Source: Hyphococcus aureus
GTDB taxonomy: Bacteria > Pseudomonadota > Alphaproteobacteria > Caulobacterales > Parvularculaceae
Length of the DNA: 64,000 bases
Reading direction: 5' to 3'
Assembly (NCBI RefSeq): GCF_042643165.1
Contig: NZ_JBHRSH010000002.1
Location: 806,001-870,000 of the forward strand
Position numbers and translations under genes: made by a program. Position 1 is the first letter of the stretch, and every line of letters starts with the position of its first letter. The notes beneath the pieces are model-generated. The model searched no databases, had not been told where the DNA came from, and saw only the letters and a program-made list of their open reading frames with translations. Positions 51,862 through 60,535 of this stretch are shown here, in pieces.

Positions 51862-52485
51862 ATGGCTTCAAAAGGAAAAGTCTTTCTGGTCGACGATGAT
51901 CTTGCGGTTCAGCGCGGCGTCAGCGCGCTGTTAAAAGCCGCGGATTATGACGTCACGGTATTCCCCTCCGGCGACGCTTTTCTGGAAGCCATTTCCGGGC
52001 TCGATCTCGGCGGCGCTGTCCTGCTTGTCGATGTCAGAATGCCTGGCATTCAGGGGCTGGAGCTTCAGGAAAAGCTGCGCGCAGACAGTGTGTCGCTCCC
52101 GGTTGTTGTGATGACCGCTCATGGCGATATCGCCATGGCCGTTCGTGCGATGCAAAATGGCGCAGTCAGTTTCCTTGAAAAGCCCTTCACCGCCGATGAA
52201 GTCACCGCCGCCCTTGACCGGGCGCTCGATCCGGCGCTGGCGGGCCACGGCGCGGCGGGCTCCGCCCCGGCGGCCCTGACCGCGCGGATGGAAACCCTTA
52301 CCCCGCGCGAGCGCGAGGTCATGGTCGAAATCGTCAAGGGCGGCGCCAACAAGGAAATCGCCCGCACCCTCGATGTCAGCCCGCGCACGGTCGAAGTCCA
52401 TCGCCAGAAAGTCATGACCAAAATGGAAGCCGGCTCCGTCGCCGAACTCGTGCGCATGGGGCTGGCGCTGGGCCTGATCGCCTGA
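51862..52485 (+). CDS. fixJ: Response regulator FixJ
   Basis: A 207-residue two-domain regulator. The receiver domain has acidic residues D11-D13 and the phosphorylated D57 in LLVDVRMPG, T/K switch residues in VVMTAHG and LEKPFT. The C-terminal LuxR-type HTH has LTPREREVMVEIVKGGANKEIAR, SPRTVEVHR and KMEAGS. It starts 2 bases after fixL, so sensor and regulator are co-expressed. FixJ activates fixK in rhizobia and Caulobacter, and a palindrome of FixJ type lies just downstream, before the fixK-like gene. Confidence 0.93.
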   Translation: MASKGKVFLVDDDLAVQRGVSALLKAADYDVTVFPSGDAFLEAISGLDLGGAVLLVDVRMPGIQGLELQEKLRADSVSLPVVVMTAHGDIAMAVRAMQNGAVSFLEKPFTADEVTAALDRALDPALAGHGAAGSAPAALTARMETLTPREREVMVEIVKGGANKEIARTLDVSPRTVEVHRQKVMTKMEAGSVAELVRMGLALGLIA

Positions 52486-52496
52486 TCAGCGCCGCC

Positions 52497-52514
52497 CTAC
52501 GTAATTCTACGTAG
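52497..52514. promoter_or_regulatory. Palindrome upstream of fixK, candidate FixJ site
   Basis: CTACGTAATTCTACGTAG is a perfect inverted repeat (7-bp arms, 4-base spacer) located about 100 bases before the fixK start. TACGTA-containing sites are known FixJ targets in rhizobia. The position fits activation of fixK by phosphorylated FixJ. The exact consensus is from memory. Confidence 0.65.
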
Positions 52515-52614
52515 GCGTTCGCCATTCCTCTCCCGCCAATACGCATTCGCCCCGATTCAACCGCTCCGCGTTACCCTCTTAAGTCATACCCGTAACCGAG
52601 ATAAGGAAACGGCG

Positions 52615-53295
52615 ATGGACAAGCTTGACCGCAACAGCCTTGAGGCTCCCATAATCTTCACGGCGGCGCTCGTGGACGGCATGGGCGCAAGCGTCTGCAT
52701 CAAACACCTGAAAGCCGGTGAGACGCTGTATGTGGAAGGCGAGGACGCTGACTATTGCTACGAGATCATGTCCGGCGCGATGAAGGAATATAACACGCTC
52801 GAAGACGGCAAGCGGCAGGTCGCCGAGTTCTACAAGGCGGGCGACATGTTCGGCTTCTCCGAAAGCAGCGACCAGCTCCATACCGCCGAAGCGATTACGA
52901 GCTGCGCCGTGCGCTGTTATCCGCGCGACGCCTTTATGAAAACCGTCGCCGCCTCCCCCGCGCTGTCAGCGAGCTTTCTCGACACATTGATGACGCGCCT
53001 TCACCGCGCGCGCGAGCGCATGGTGATGATCGGCCGCATGAGCGCGATGCAGCGCGTGGCGACTTTTCTTCTGCGGCTTGCCGATGACGCCGATAACCAA
53101 CACACGACGCATCTCGCCATGAGCCGTCAGGACATTGCCGACCATCTGGGCCTCACCATCGAAACCGTCTGCCGCACGCTGACTGAACTCAAGAAACAGC
53201 AAATCATAGTGATGGAGGCTGCGCGCGTTTTCTCAATCGCAGACCTGCCACGCCTTGAGGCTGTCGCCATGGGAGCGCGCGGCCGCCTCCATTAA
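52615..53295 (+). CDS. fixK: FixK-type Crp/Fnr regulator
   Basis: A 226-residue regulator with an N-terminal cyclic-nucleotide-like sensor domain and a C-terminal helix-turn-helix (MSRQDIADHLGLTIETVCRTL, near 169-189, split here). Cysteines are at 28, 48, 97, 101 and 186; the spacing does not form the N-terminal 4Fe-4S motif of FNR, so this is a FixK-like protein controlled by its promoter rather than by oxygen directly. C186 replaces the DNA-contact serine of FNR (ETISR becomes ETVCR), a place where a redox-sensitive cysteine is known in B. japonicum FixK2. It should bind TTGAT-N4-ATCAA sites such as the one at 50584. Confidence 0.9.
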   Translation: MDKLDRNSLEAPIIFTAALVDGMGASVCIKHLKAGETLYVEGEDADYCYEIMSGAMKEYNTLEDGKRQVAEFYKAGDMFGFSESSDQLHTAEAITSCAVRCYPRDAFMKTVAASPALSASFLDTLMTRLHRARERMVMIGRMSAMQRVATFLLRLADDADNQHTTHLAMSRQDIADHLGLTIETVCRTLTELKKQQIIVMEAARVFSIADLPRLEAVAMGARGRLH

Positions 53296-53309
53296 GAGAG
53301 CAAACAACC

Positions 53310-53891
53310 ATGAGCGAGACAATCTGCATCATCGACGGGCATCCGCACCGCGATAAAAGTCATCTCTGTCACGCGCTTGCCGAGGCCTACAAGGCCGGCG
53401 CCAAAGAAGCCGGGCATAAGGTCAAAACCCTGGCCCTCGCTGAAATGGACATCAATTTCCTGCGCGACCCTGCGGATTTTGAAAAGCCCGCCGCCGGCGA
53501 CATGATCAAGGCGCAAAACGCCATCAGCGCCGCCAGCCATGTGGTGATTATCTATCCCTTGTGGATGGGAACCATGCCAGCGCTTGTGAAAGCGTTTTTC
53601 GAACAGCTTGCCCGAGGCAATTTCGCCATCAAGGAAGGCGAACATGGCTGGCCGATGAAGATGCTGAAAGGCAAATCAGCGCGCGTCATCGTCACTATGG
53701 GCATGCCCGCCGCCGCGTACAAACTCGTTTTCGGCGGCGCCGGGGTCAAGGGATTTGAAACCGGCATTCTCGGCATGTCAGGATTTAAACCTGTGCACGA
53801 AACCCTGGTCGGCGGGGCCTACAATCTCAGCGACAAGCGCGCAGCAAAGCTTTTCAGCCGCTGCCGCGCGCTTGGCGCCAAAGCGTCCTGA
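53310..53891 (+). CDS. Flavodoxin-fold NAD(P)H-dependent oxidoreductase
   Basis: A 193-residue flavodoxin-like FMN/FAD oxidoreductase of the NQO1/Flavodoxin_2 family. The N-terminal phosphate loop lies in DGHPHRDKSHLCHAL, the flavin segment YPLWMGTMPALVKAFFEQ near 82-99, and the C-terminal GAGVKGFETGILGMSGFKP segment near 144. Such enzymes reduce quinones or similar compounds with two electrons. It starts 14 bases after fixK, so it may be part of the same transcript and under low-oxygen control. It ends against the M28 peptidase stop with no gap. Confidence 0.83.
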   Translation: MSETICIIDGHPHRDKSHLCHALAEAYKAGAKEAGHKVKTLALAEMDINFLRDPADFEKPAAGDMIKAQNAISAASHVVIIYPLWMGTMPALVKAFFEQLARGNFAIKEGEHGWPMKMLKGKSARVIVTMGMPAAAYKLVFGGAGVKGFETGILGMSGFKPVHETLVGGAYNLSDKRAAKLFSRCRALGAKAS

Positions 53892-55580
53892 TTATTTAGC
53901 GGCGGCGCGCTGTTCATCGCGCAGCGCTCGGAACTCATTGCCCTCATACCAGTTCGGCCAGTCGTCAGAATAAGCCATGGCCGCCCCGACTTCCATGAGG
54001 GTGTTCATGGACTGGGTCATGCCGGTCAGATCCCAATCCGGCGAATAATTATCCGCCGGCTTGTGATAGCGGTTTGCGGTATAATCTTCGGCGAGCGCCC
54101 GGCCCGCTTCCTCGCCGCCATCGATGAGATCGAGACCGGCGTCGGCGTAGAGCATGGGCACGCCTTTCTTGGCGAGCGAGATATGGTCGGAGCGATAGAA
54201 ATAGCCTTTCTCCGGCTCCGCGTCGGGACGCAGATAAACGCCGCGCGTATCCGCAGCGACTTTCAGAAGATCTTCAAGCTCCGACGCGCCATAGCCGACA
54301 ACGATAATATCCTTGGCGGGCGGCAGCGGCAGAACGCCGTCAATATTAATCCCGCCGACAATCTGTGCGAACGGCACAATCGGCGCTTCGCCGAGATAAG
54401 CCGAGCCAAGCAGGCCGGATTCTTCAGCCGTCACCGCAACCACCATGATTGAGCGTTTCGGTTTCGGCGTTGAGTTGGCGAAAGCTTCCGCAATGGAAAG
54501 GATCGCCGCGGTGCCGGTGGCGTTGTCAACGGCGCCGTTCGAAATCGTGTCGCCATTTTCATCAGCCGGACCAACGCCGAGATGATCCCAATGGCCCATA
54601 TAAAGCACATATTCGTCCGGATGTTCTGTGCCCGGAAGAATGCCGACAACATTCGCTGAATTCGAGCGGCGGATGGTGTTTTTCAAACTCCCGGAGGCTT
54701 TAAGGCCATCCATGGGAATGGCTTTGAACCCGGCTTCATGCGCCGACGCCGTCACAGCGTCGAAATCGAGACCGGCCTGCGCGAACAGATCGCGGGCGAC
54801 GGGTTCCTGCACCCAGCCTTCCAGCGCGACGCGCCCCGCCCCGCCATCGGGACGTTCGAGATCGAGTTGCGGGCCGGACCAGCTTCCCTCGACAACGCCC
54901 CAGCCATAAGCGGCGGGCGCCGTTTGGTGAATGATCAGCGCAGCGGCGGCGCCCTGACGCGCCGCTTCTTCATATTTATAAGTCCAGCGGCCGTAATAGG
55001 TCATGGAGCGGCCGTTGAAGAGGTCGGGGTCTTGGGTGGCGTAACCCGGATCGTTGACGAGGATGACGACGGTCTTGCCCGTCACATCGACGCCTTCGTA
55101 ATCGTTCCAGCCATATTCCGGCGCCACGACGCCATAGCCGACAAAAACGAGATCGCTGTCAGCGAAAGCGACATCTTCCTCGACGCGCTTGGTCCAGTAA
55201 ACAGTCTCGGGTCCAAGCTCCAGAACATCGCCATTGATGGCCAGGCTCGAAGCGTCCGGCTGAACCGTCAGCTCCACCAGCGGCACCGGCTGTTCGTAAC
55301 TGTCGCCATTGCCCGGTTCGAGACCGATGGCTTTCATTTCATTTATGAGCCATTCGCGGGTTTTCGCGCCGCCCGGCGTCGCGGGGGCCCGGCCCTCAAA
55401 TTCGTCTGACGCAAGGGTCGCGATGCGCGCGCGCAGATTTTCCTCGCTGACAGATGCGAGCGTAACCTGTTCGGCGTCGGACGCCGCTGTCTCAGAAGAT
55501 GTCGCCGGCTCAGATCCGTTCTGGCCGCAGGCGGATAAAACAATAGACGCCGCAAGCGCAGCGGTAAGTCGCAATGTCAT
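53892..55580 (-). CDS. M28-family metallopeptidase lipoprotein with PA-type insert
   Basis: A 562-residue exported lipoprotein (signal ends LSAC, Cys near 17). After a PA-like region (about 130-290) the M28 peptidase domain has the zinc ligands H in YMGHWDHLGVG near 330, D in GAVDNATGTAA near 349, the general base in TAEESGLLGS near 387, and further ligands in INIDG and YRSDHISLAKKG. Family members are aminopeptidases and related dipeptidases of the periplasm or outer surface. The start at 55580 is selected because it begins the signal peptide and is preceded by AAAGGG. It stands alone, 73 bases downstream of the FliM-like gene. Confidence 0.86.
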   Translation of the reverse strand: MTLRLTAALAASIVLSACGQNGSEPATSSETAASDAEQVTLASVSEENLRARIATLASDEFEGRAPATPGGAKTREWLINEMKAIGLEPGNGDSYEQPVPLVELTVQPDASSLAINGDVLELGPETVYWTKRVEEDVAFADSDLVFVGYGVVAPEYGWNDYEGVDVTGKTVVILVNDPGYATQDPDLFNGRSMTYYGRWTYKYEEAARQGAAAALIIHQTAPAAYGWGVVEGSWSGPQLDLERPDGGAGRVALEGWVQEPVARDLFAQAGLDFDAVTASAHEAGFKAIPMDGLKASGSLKNTIRRSNSANVVGILPGTEHPDEYVLYMGHWDHLGVGPADENGDTISNGAVDNATGTAAILSIAEAFANSTPKPKRSIMVVAVTAEESGLLGSAYLGEAPIVPFAQIVGGINIDGVLPLPPAKDIIVVGYGASELEDLLKVAADTRGVYLRPDAEPEKGYFYRSDHISLAKKGVPMLYADAGLDLIDGGEEAGRALAEDYTANRYHKPADNYSPDWDLTGMTQSMNTLMEVGAAMAYSDDWPNWYEGNEFRALRDEQRAAAK

Positions 55581-55652
55581 GAAAAAGCCCTTTGATGCAG
55601 ATTCTCTGGGCCGGACTTTGCCTGCCCAAAGAGCCCCAGTCAAACTGGCCGT

Positions 55653-56549
55653 TTAGTACGCTACGGACTTGATTTTAAGGGCCCTTGCGCCGTCGCGGTT
55701 GCCGAGCGCAGCCATCAGTTGCAGCTTCGACTTGGTCGGCAGAGCCGAATAGACCGTAATTTCATCGATCGTCGCGGTCGTCAGATTGATCACCTGCCCC
55801 GGCGCCAAATTCATGAGCGTCCCGAGCGTGATATCTTCTTCAGTGAGATCGGCGCGGAGTTCGATCGGCGACATGGCCGCAAGCTTTAAGAGATCGCTTT
55901 TCCATTTCGCCTGCGCCCGCGGCACCGCATTGTCGTAATAGTCCCGCATGGCGACTGTCAGTCGTTCCGGTGCGATCACGCGGATGGTCCCGAGCGTTTC
56001 TTCTTCCAGCGTCTTGACCGAATAGGTCGCACAAACGACCCGCTGTTTTTCATCCGTGAAATCGAACCGGCGCGGATCATTGCCGCTCGCCATCAATTCA
56101 ACACTGCCGCGCATGACGCCGGCCGCATCGGCTTTGGAAAAAATCAGTTCAGCCGAACGGATCGCCAGCTTCTTGGCGAGGCGCCGGTCGATGGCGCTGA
56201 CGGAGTCCGGCATCGGATCGGGCATGTCCTTCGCCCCGGCCAGCGACCAGCCGGCGGCCCGCAAAGATGTGTCAATATCGAGAACGATGATGAAATCCTG
56301 CTCGATATTGTAGCGGAAATGATAAATCCCGTCTTTGCCGGCATAGTCAGTGAGCGCGTCGTCGAGATTGGCGAAATGCGCAGGCTCGGTTTCCGCAAGC
56401 TGGCATTTCTCGCCGTAAAATTCTGTAAAGGCGCCCGCCGCCTCCGCGCCCATACGCTGCGGCAAATCGGCAATCAGATGCAGCGGCCCGGGATCTTTTC
56501 CCGATGCAGCCATTTTCTTTTTGATGATTTTCGCGTTTTCGCCGCTCAT
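55653..56549 (-). CDS. FliM/FliN-type (SpoA domain) flagellar motor switch protein, divergent
   Basis: A 298-residue protein. The C-terminal part (about 225-298) has the SpoA/FliN-type pattern PIELRADLTEEDITLGTLMNLAPGQVINL (split here) with a strand-rich end. The middle part (about 60-210) resembles the CheC-like core of FliM, but the conserved N-terminal LSQDEID-type CheY-binding motif of classical FliM is not seen. Gene context supports a switch component: it is divergent from motB by about 140 bases and next to hook genes. An alternative is a FliM paralog with another role. The start at 56549 follows no strong ribosome site, but the frame is convincing. Confidence 0.65.
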   Translation of the reverse strand: MSGENAKIIKKKMAASGKDPGPLHLIADLPQRMGAEAAGAFTEFYGEKCQLAETEPAHFANLDDALTDYAGKDGIYHFRYNIEQDFIIVLDIDTSLRAAGWSLAGAKDMPDPMPDSVSAIDRRLAKKLAIRSAELIFSKADAAGVMRGSVELMASGNDPRRFDFTDEKQRVVCATYSVKTLEEETLGTIRVIAPERLTVAMRDYYDNAVPRAQAKWKSDLLKLAAMSPIELRADLTEEDITLGTLMNLAPGQVINLTTATIDEITVYSALPTKSKLQLMAALGNRDGARALKIKSVAY

Positions 56550-56689
56550 CCGCGTTTCGACCCCGGTACTCTTGTTTACATGTCGGAAACCATATCAACC
56601 ATCAATAGTTGTAAATTGCGTAAACGCGTAAAACTCACCGTAAGGAGTTTAGGTTAACCCGTTCATTCGATTGCAATCAGGTGGAATGG

Positions 56690-57619
56690 ATGGCTGGCCG
56701 CAGTAAAGGCGAAGCGCCGATCATCATCAAGAAGAAGAAGGTGATCGCCGGCGGCGGGCATCATGGCGGCGCGTGGAAAGTCGCCTATGCCGACTTCGTG
56801 ACGGCGATGATGGCGTTCTTTCTGTTGATGTGGCTCCTGAACGCAACCACGGAAGACCAGCGCAAAGGCCTAGCAGACTATTTCAACCCTTCCATTCCGG
56901 TCAGCCGGATTTCCGGCGGCGGCAATGGCGCGCTGAATGGCGAATCCGTCTTTTCAGAAGACAGCGCTGTGTCCAACCGGGCTGGTTCCGACAACGAGTT
57001 TCCCAAGAGCAAAGTGCTCGAAAATGACGGGGACAGCGACGAATTCGACCTCAACGGGGCCAAGGAAGGCCGCGGGATGGATGACGATCTCGGCGCCGGC
57101 GATGGCGAAGACGCAGGCGCGCAAAGGCAGCAGGAACTGAACGAAGGCGCCGCCGCGAACAGCCTCGAAGACGTGCAGGACCAGATCGACGCCAAATCCG
57201 TACAGGCGCTGGAAGGCGGCCTTTCCGAACATATTCATACGCGCATGACGCCGGACGGGCTGGTGATCGAGCTTGTGGACGCCGATGGCGAACCGCTTTT
57301 CAATCTCGGTTCATCGACGCCGTCCAAATTGTTGTATGATCTCCTGGAAGTCATCGGACCCGTTCTCGCGACAGTCTCAAACGACATGGCGATCATCGGT
57401 CACACCGATGCGCGCGCCTTTTCCGTTAACGCAAATTACACGAATTGGGAGCTGTCCACCGATCGCGCCCTCGCCGCCAGGCGGGCGCTGATCAAAAACG
57501 GCATCGCCAACGAACAGATCGTTCAGGTTACCGGCAAAGCAGCGACAGAACCTTTCTCCAGCGACTCTCTGGCCCCGCAGAACCGGCGTATCGCAATTAC
57601 CTTGCTGACGAAAAAATAA
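56690..57619 (+). CDS. motB: Flagellar stator protein MotB
   Basis: A 309-residue stator subunit. A short cytoplasmic basic N-terminus (KKKK) precedes a single membrane helix (about 32-50) with the proton-carrying D35 in YADFVTAMMAFF. A long acidic linker follows (about 75-180), then the OmpA-like peptidoglycan-binding domain with FNLGSSTPSKLLYDLL near 205 and GHTDAR and LSTDRALAARRAL near 243-270. MotB anchors the MotA/MotB ion channel. No motA is adjacent. The ATG at 56690 follows AGGTGG; a GTG three codons earlier is possible. Confidence 0.92.
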   Translation: MAGRSKGEAPIIIKKKKVIAGGGHHGGAWKVAYADFVTAMMAFFLLMWLLNATTEDQRKGLADYFNPSIPVSRISGGGNGALNGESVFSEDSAVSNRAGSDNEFPKSKVLENDGDSDEFDLNGAKEGRGMDDDLGAGDGEDAGAQRQQELNEGAAANSLEDVQDQIDAKSVQALEGGLSEHIHTRMTPDGLVIELVDADGEPLFNLGSSTPSKLLYDLLEVIGPVLATVSNDMAIIGHTDARAFSVNANYTNWELSTDRALAARRALIKNGIANEQIVQVTGKAATEPFSSDSLAPQNRRIAITLLTKK

Positions 57620-57713
57620 CCTAAAAACCCGCTTGTTCATTAGGGGTTCTTTAAACACAACAGCGATAAAGCTAACGCCAGTAGTAAAATTTTTTTCTCG
57701 ACTGGAGATTGAT

Positions 57714-59027
57714 ATGGGGATTTCGTCAGCGCTGAACGCCGGGGTTATGGGTCTTGCGGTAAACGCGGTTAAGCTCAGCACGATTTCGGACAACATCGCG
57801 AACTCGCAGACCTATGGGTACAAGCGAGCTGACACAGAATTCGCGGACATGGTTCTGGCGCAATCAAACGGCGACTATAACGCCGGCGGCGTGCGCGCGC
57901 TCACCTATCGCGACGCCGGCGCGCAAGGCTCGCTGGTTACGACATCGAACGCCACTGACATCTCAATCTCCGGCCGCGGCATGCTCGCCGTCACCGACGG
58001 CGCCAGCCTCAATCAGGCCTCCAGCGACCGTACATTGATGCTAACCTCAACCGGTTCGTTCTACACCGATGAGTCGGGTTATCTGCGCACCCAGAGCGGT
58101 CTTCACCTTCTGGGCTGGCCCGCGGATGTGAACGGCAATGTCACGGCGCCGGTTCGCGACTCTATCGCCGGTCTTGAGCCCGTGCGCACGAACCTGAACC
58201 AGAATGCGGTTTCACCGACCCAGAACATCACGCTCGGCGTCAATCTGCCGGCGACGGAAACGGAAGACGGCGCGCCGGCGAACACTTATGACCTGCCGAT
58301 CGAATATTACGATACGCTGGGCCGTTCGCAGACGCTCGACTTCGAATTCATCCCGACGCCTCCGACAAACCCTGGCGATCCGGCGACGAACGAATGGACC
58401 GTGAACATCTATGACCAGGCCGGCAATCCGGCGACCGTCATTGCGACCTTCACCGTCGTGTTCGACGACACAGTCTCCGCCGGGGGCTCCATTGCCTCTG
58501 TTACGCCAGGCGCCGGCGCCGCTTATGACCCGGCCACAGGCGACATCTCCATCACAACAGCGAGCCAGGCCGTCGATATTTTCGTTGGCACCTCTTCCGG
58601 CACTTCCGCCCTGACCCAGCTTTCAGCCAGCTTCTCGCCGCTGACGGTGACCAAGGACGGCGCCCCCATCGGTAATTTGAGCTCTATCGAAATCGACGAA
58701 CGCGGCATTTTGCAGGCTGTCTATGACACCGGCTTCCGCCGCACAATTTTCCAGATCCCGGTTGCGGACGTTCCAAACTTTGCGGGCCTTGATGCAGTGG
58801 GCAACTCCGCCTTCGCCATCACGCAAAATTCCGGCGACGTTTATTTCTGGGATGCCGGCGACGGCCCCACAGGCACCACCGAAGGATATTCGCTGACAGA
58901 ATCCACGACCGATATCGCCGCGGAACTGACGGACCTTATCCAGACGCAGCGCGCTTATTCATCGAACGCCAAGATCATTCAGACGGTCGATGAGATGTTG
59001 CAGGAAACGACTGACATCATCCGCTAG
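57714..59027 (+). CDS. flgE: Flagellar hook protein FlgE
   Basis: A 437-residue hook protein. The N-terminal rod/hook signature SALNAGVMGLAVNAVKLSTISDNIANSQTYGYKR (split here) and the C-terminal LIQTQRAYSSNAKIIQTVDEMLQETTDIIR form the coiled-coil D0 domain. The middle part (about 110-340) is low-complexity and Thr/Ala/Gly-rich, as in exposed hook domains. FlgE polymers form the flexible hook joining rod to filament. The start at 57714 has GGAG about 6 bases upstream; 27 extra upstream codons are not hook-like. It follows motB by 94 bases and precedes flgK. Confidence 0.94.
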   Translation: MGISSALNAGVMGLAVNAVKLSTISDNIANSQTYGYKRADTEFADMVLAQSNGDYNAGGVRALTYRDAGAQGSLVTTSNATDISISGRGMLAVTDGASLNQASSDRTLMLTSTGSFYTDESGYLRTQSGLHLLGWPADVNGNVTAPVRDSIAGLEPVRTNLNQNAVSPTQNITLGVNLPATETEDGAPANTYDLPIEYYDTLGRSQTLDFEFIPTPPTNPGDPATNEWTVNIYDQAGNPATVIATFTVVFDDTVSAGGSIASVTPGAGAAYDPATGDISITTASQAVDIFVGTSSGTSALTQLSASFSPLTVTKDGAPIGNLSSIEIDERGILQAVYDTGFRRTIFQIPVADVPNFAGLDAVGNSAFAITQNSGDVYFWDAGDGPTGTTEGYSLTESTTDIAAELTDLIQTQRAYSSNAKIIQTVDEMLQETTDIIR

Positions 59028-59063
59028 GCGCTCAAGTAACGAGTAGGAAACAGGAGGCGTCTC

Positions 59064-60533
59064 ATGTCTATCTCTCAGGCGCTGAACAATGCAGCTTCCG
59101 GCCTGACCGCGGCTTCGCGGCGCGCCGGAGTTGCGTCCAACAACATCGCAAACGCGTTGACCGAAGGGTACAACCGTCGCGATGTAAATCTCGCAGAACG
59201 CGTGACAGACGGCATGGGCGCCGGCGTTTCCGTCGCGGGCATCTCCCGCGCCACCAATCCTGCTCTTACCAATGAACGCCGGATGGCCGATGCGGGTCTT
59301 GCCTTCGACACCGCCAACGCCGACGCGATGACGCGTGTTTCCAATCTGCTCGGCGGACCGGAAGATCCATCATCCCTGTTTCAGAAATACGATAATCTGG
59401 AATCGGCGATGCGTGCGCTCGCTGAAACTCCGAATTCGACACCTTTGCAGCAAAAAGTCGTCACGGCAGCGAAGGATCTTGCGGCGTCCTTCAACCGGAT
59501 ATCCTCAAGCTATCAGCAAATCCGCAGCGACGCCGACAAGGAAATCGGCCTGCGCGTCGACGAAGTCAACGACGCGCTTCAGAAAATCGAAGCGCTTAAC
59601 GGCGCTATCGGGCGGGGCGCCGCCGCAGGCGGCGATGTCGCTGCACTCGAAGATCAGCGCCAACAGCTTATCAACAAGGTCAATGAAGCGATCCCCGTTC
59701 GCGAACTGGTTCGTGAAGGCGGCAGGATCGACCTGATGACGCCGGAAGGCGTCTTCCTCTTGGCCGGCACTGCGCGCACAGTCGAGTTTTCGCCCGCCAG
59801 CCTTGTGACAGCCGACCAGGAATATCTCGGCGGCGCCGGCGCGCTCTCAGGTCTCTCCGTAGAAGGCAAGGACATCACGCCTGGCGGACCAGGCTCGCTA
59901 ACCATTTCAAACGGCGCCATCGCGGGATTGTTCAATGTCCGCGACAACACCGTGCCGGAAATGTCGAATGCGCTTGACGCACTCGCTTTCGATCTGATTG
60001 GCCGCTTCGAAGATCCGGCGGTCGACCCGACGCTCAACCCCGGCGATCCGGGCCTGTTCACGGACAATGGCGCGGCGTCTGATGTCTTGAACCTGAACGG
60101 TCTTGCAGGCCGCATCGAAGTCAATATCGCAGTCGATCCTGCACAGGGCGGCGAAGTCTGGCGTGTGCGCGACGGCGTGCAGGCGGTCGTTCCAGGCCCT
60201 GCCGGTTCCGACGCGTTTGTGCGCGCCCTGATCAGCGCCATGTCCGACACCCGCCCCTCTCATGCTGCGCTTCAATCGCCCGGCGACCTCAACGCCAGCG
60301 AAGGCGCGGCGCACCTTATCGCACTGGCCGGCGGCGCCAGCGCCAGCGCTTCACAACAGCTCGGCGCGTCTTCCGCCCTGTCCCAAAGCCTTTATGAGGC
60401 CGAGAAGATGGAAACCGGCGTCGACACCGATCGCGAGCTGCAAAATCTTCTGATCATCGAACAGTCTTACGCGGCTAACACCCGCGTCATTCAAGCCGTG
60501 GATGAAATGATCCGCCGTCTGATGGATATCTGA
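59064..60533 (+). CDS. flgK: Flagellar hook-filament junction protein FlgK
   Basis: A 489-residue hook-associated protein 1. The N-terminal SQALNNAASGLTAASRRAGVASNNIANALTEGYNRR (split here) and the C-terminal LIIEQSYAANTRVIQAVDEMIRRLMDI are typical of the D0/D1 helices. The gene has an AGGAGG ribosome site just before the ATG and lies 36 bases after flgE. Its stop is only two bases before the flgL start, so the two junction proteins are probably made together. The length is close to that of other alphaproteobacterial FlgK proteins. Confidence 0.94.
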   Translation: MSISQALNNAASGLTAASRRAGVASNNIANALTEGYNRRDVNLAERVTDGMGAGVSVAGISRATNPALTNERRMADAGLAFDTANADAMTRVSNLLGGPEDPSSLFQKYDNLESAMRALAETPNSTPLQQKVVTAAKDLAASFNRISSSYQQIRSDADKEIGLRVDEVNDALQKIEALNGAIGRGAAAGGDVAALEDQRQQLINKVNEAIPVRELVREGGRIDLMTPEGVFLLAGTARTVEFSPASLVTADQEYLGGAGALSGLSVEGKDITPGGPGSLTISNGAIAGLFNVRDNTVPEMSNALDALAFDLIGRFEDPAVDPTLNPGDPGLFTDNGAASDVLNLNGLAGRIEVNIAVDPAQGGEVWRVRDGVQAVVPGPAGSDAFVRALISAMSDTRPSHAALQSPGDLNASEGAAHLIALAGGASASASQQLGASSALSQSLYEAEKMETGVDTDRELQNLLIIEQSYAANTRVIQAVDEMIRRLMDI

Positions 60534-60535
60534 TT

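Noticed and set aside
52615..53295. FNR-type oxygen sensor with an iron-sulfur cluster
   Set aside because: Cysteines at 28, 48, 97, 101 and 186 do not match the N-terminal FNR spacing, so a FixK-type assignment is better.
53310..53891. Nitroreductase or azoreductase assignment
   Set aside because: The protein fits the broad flavodoxin-fold quinone reductase family; there is no specific motif for azo or nitro substrates.
57626..57648. Terminator-like AACCC/GGGTT between motB and flgE
   Set aside because: Only a 5-bp stem with a long loop and no T tract; chance is likely.
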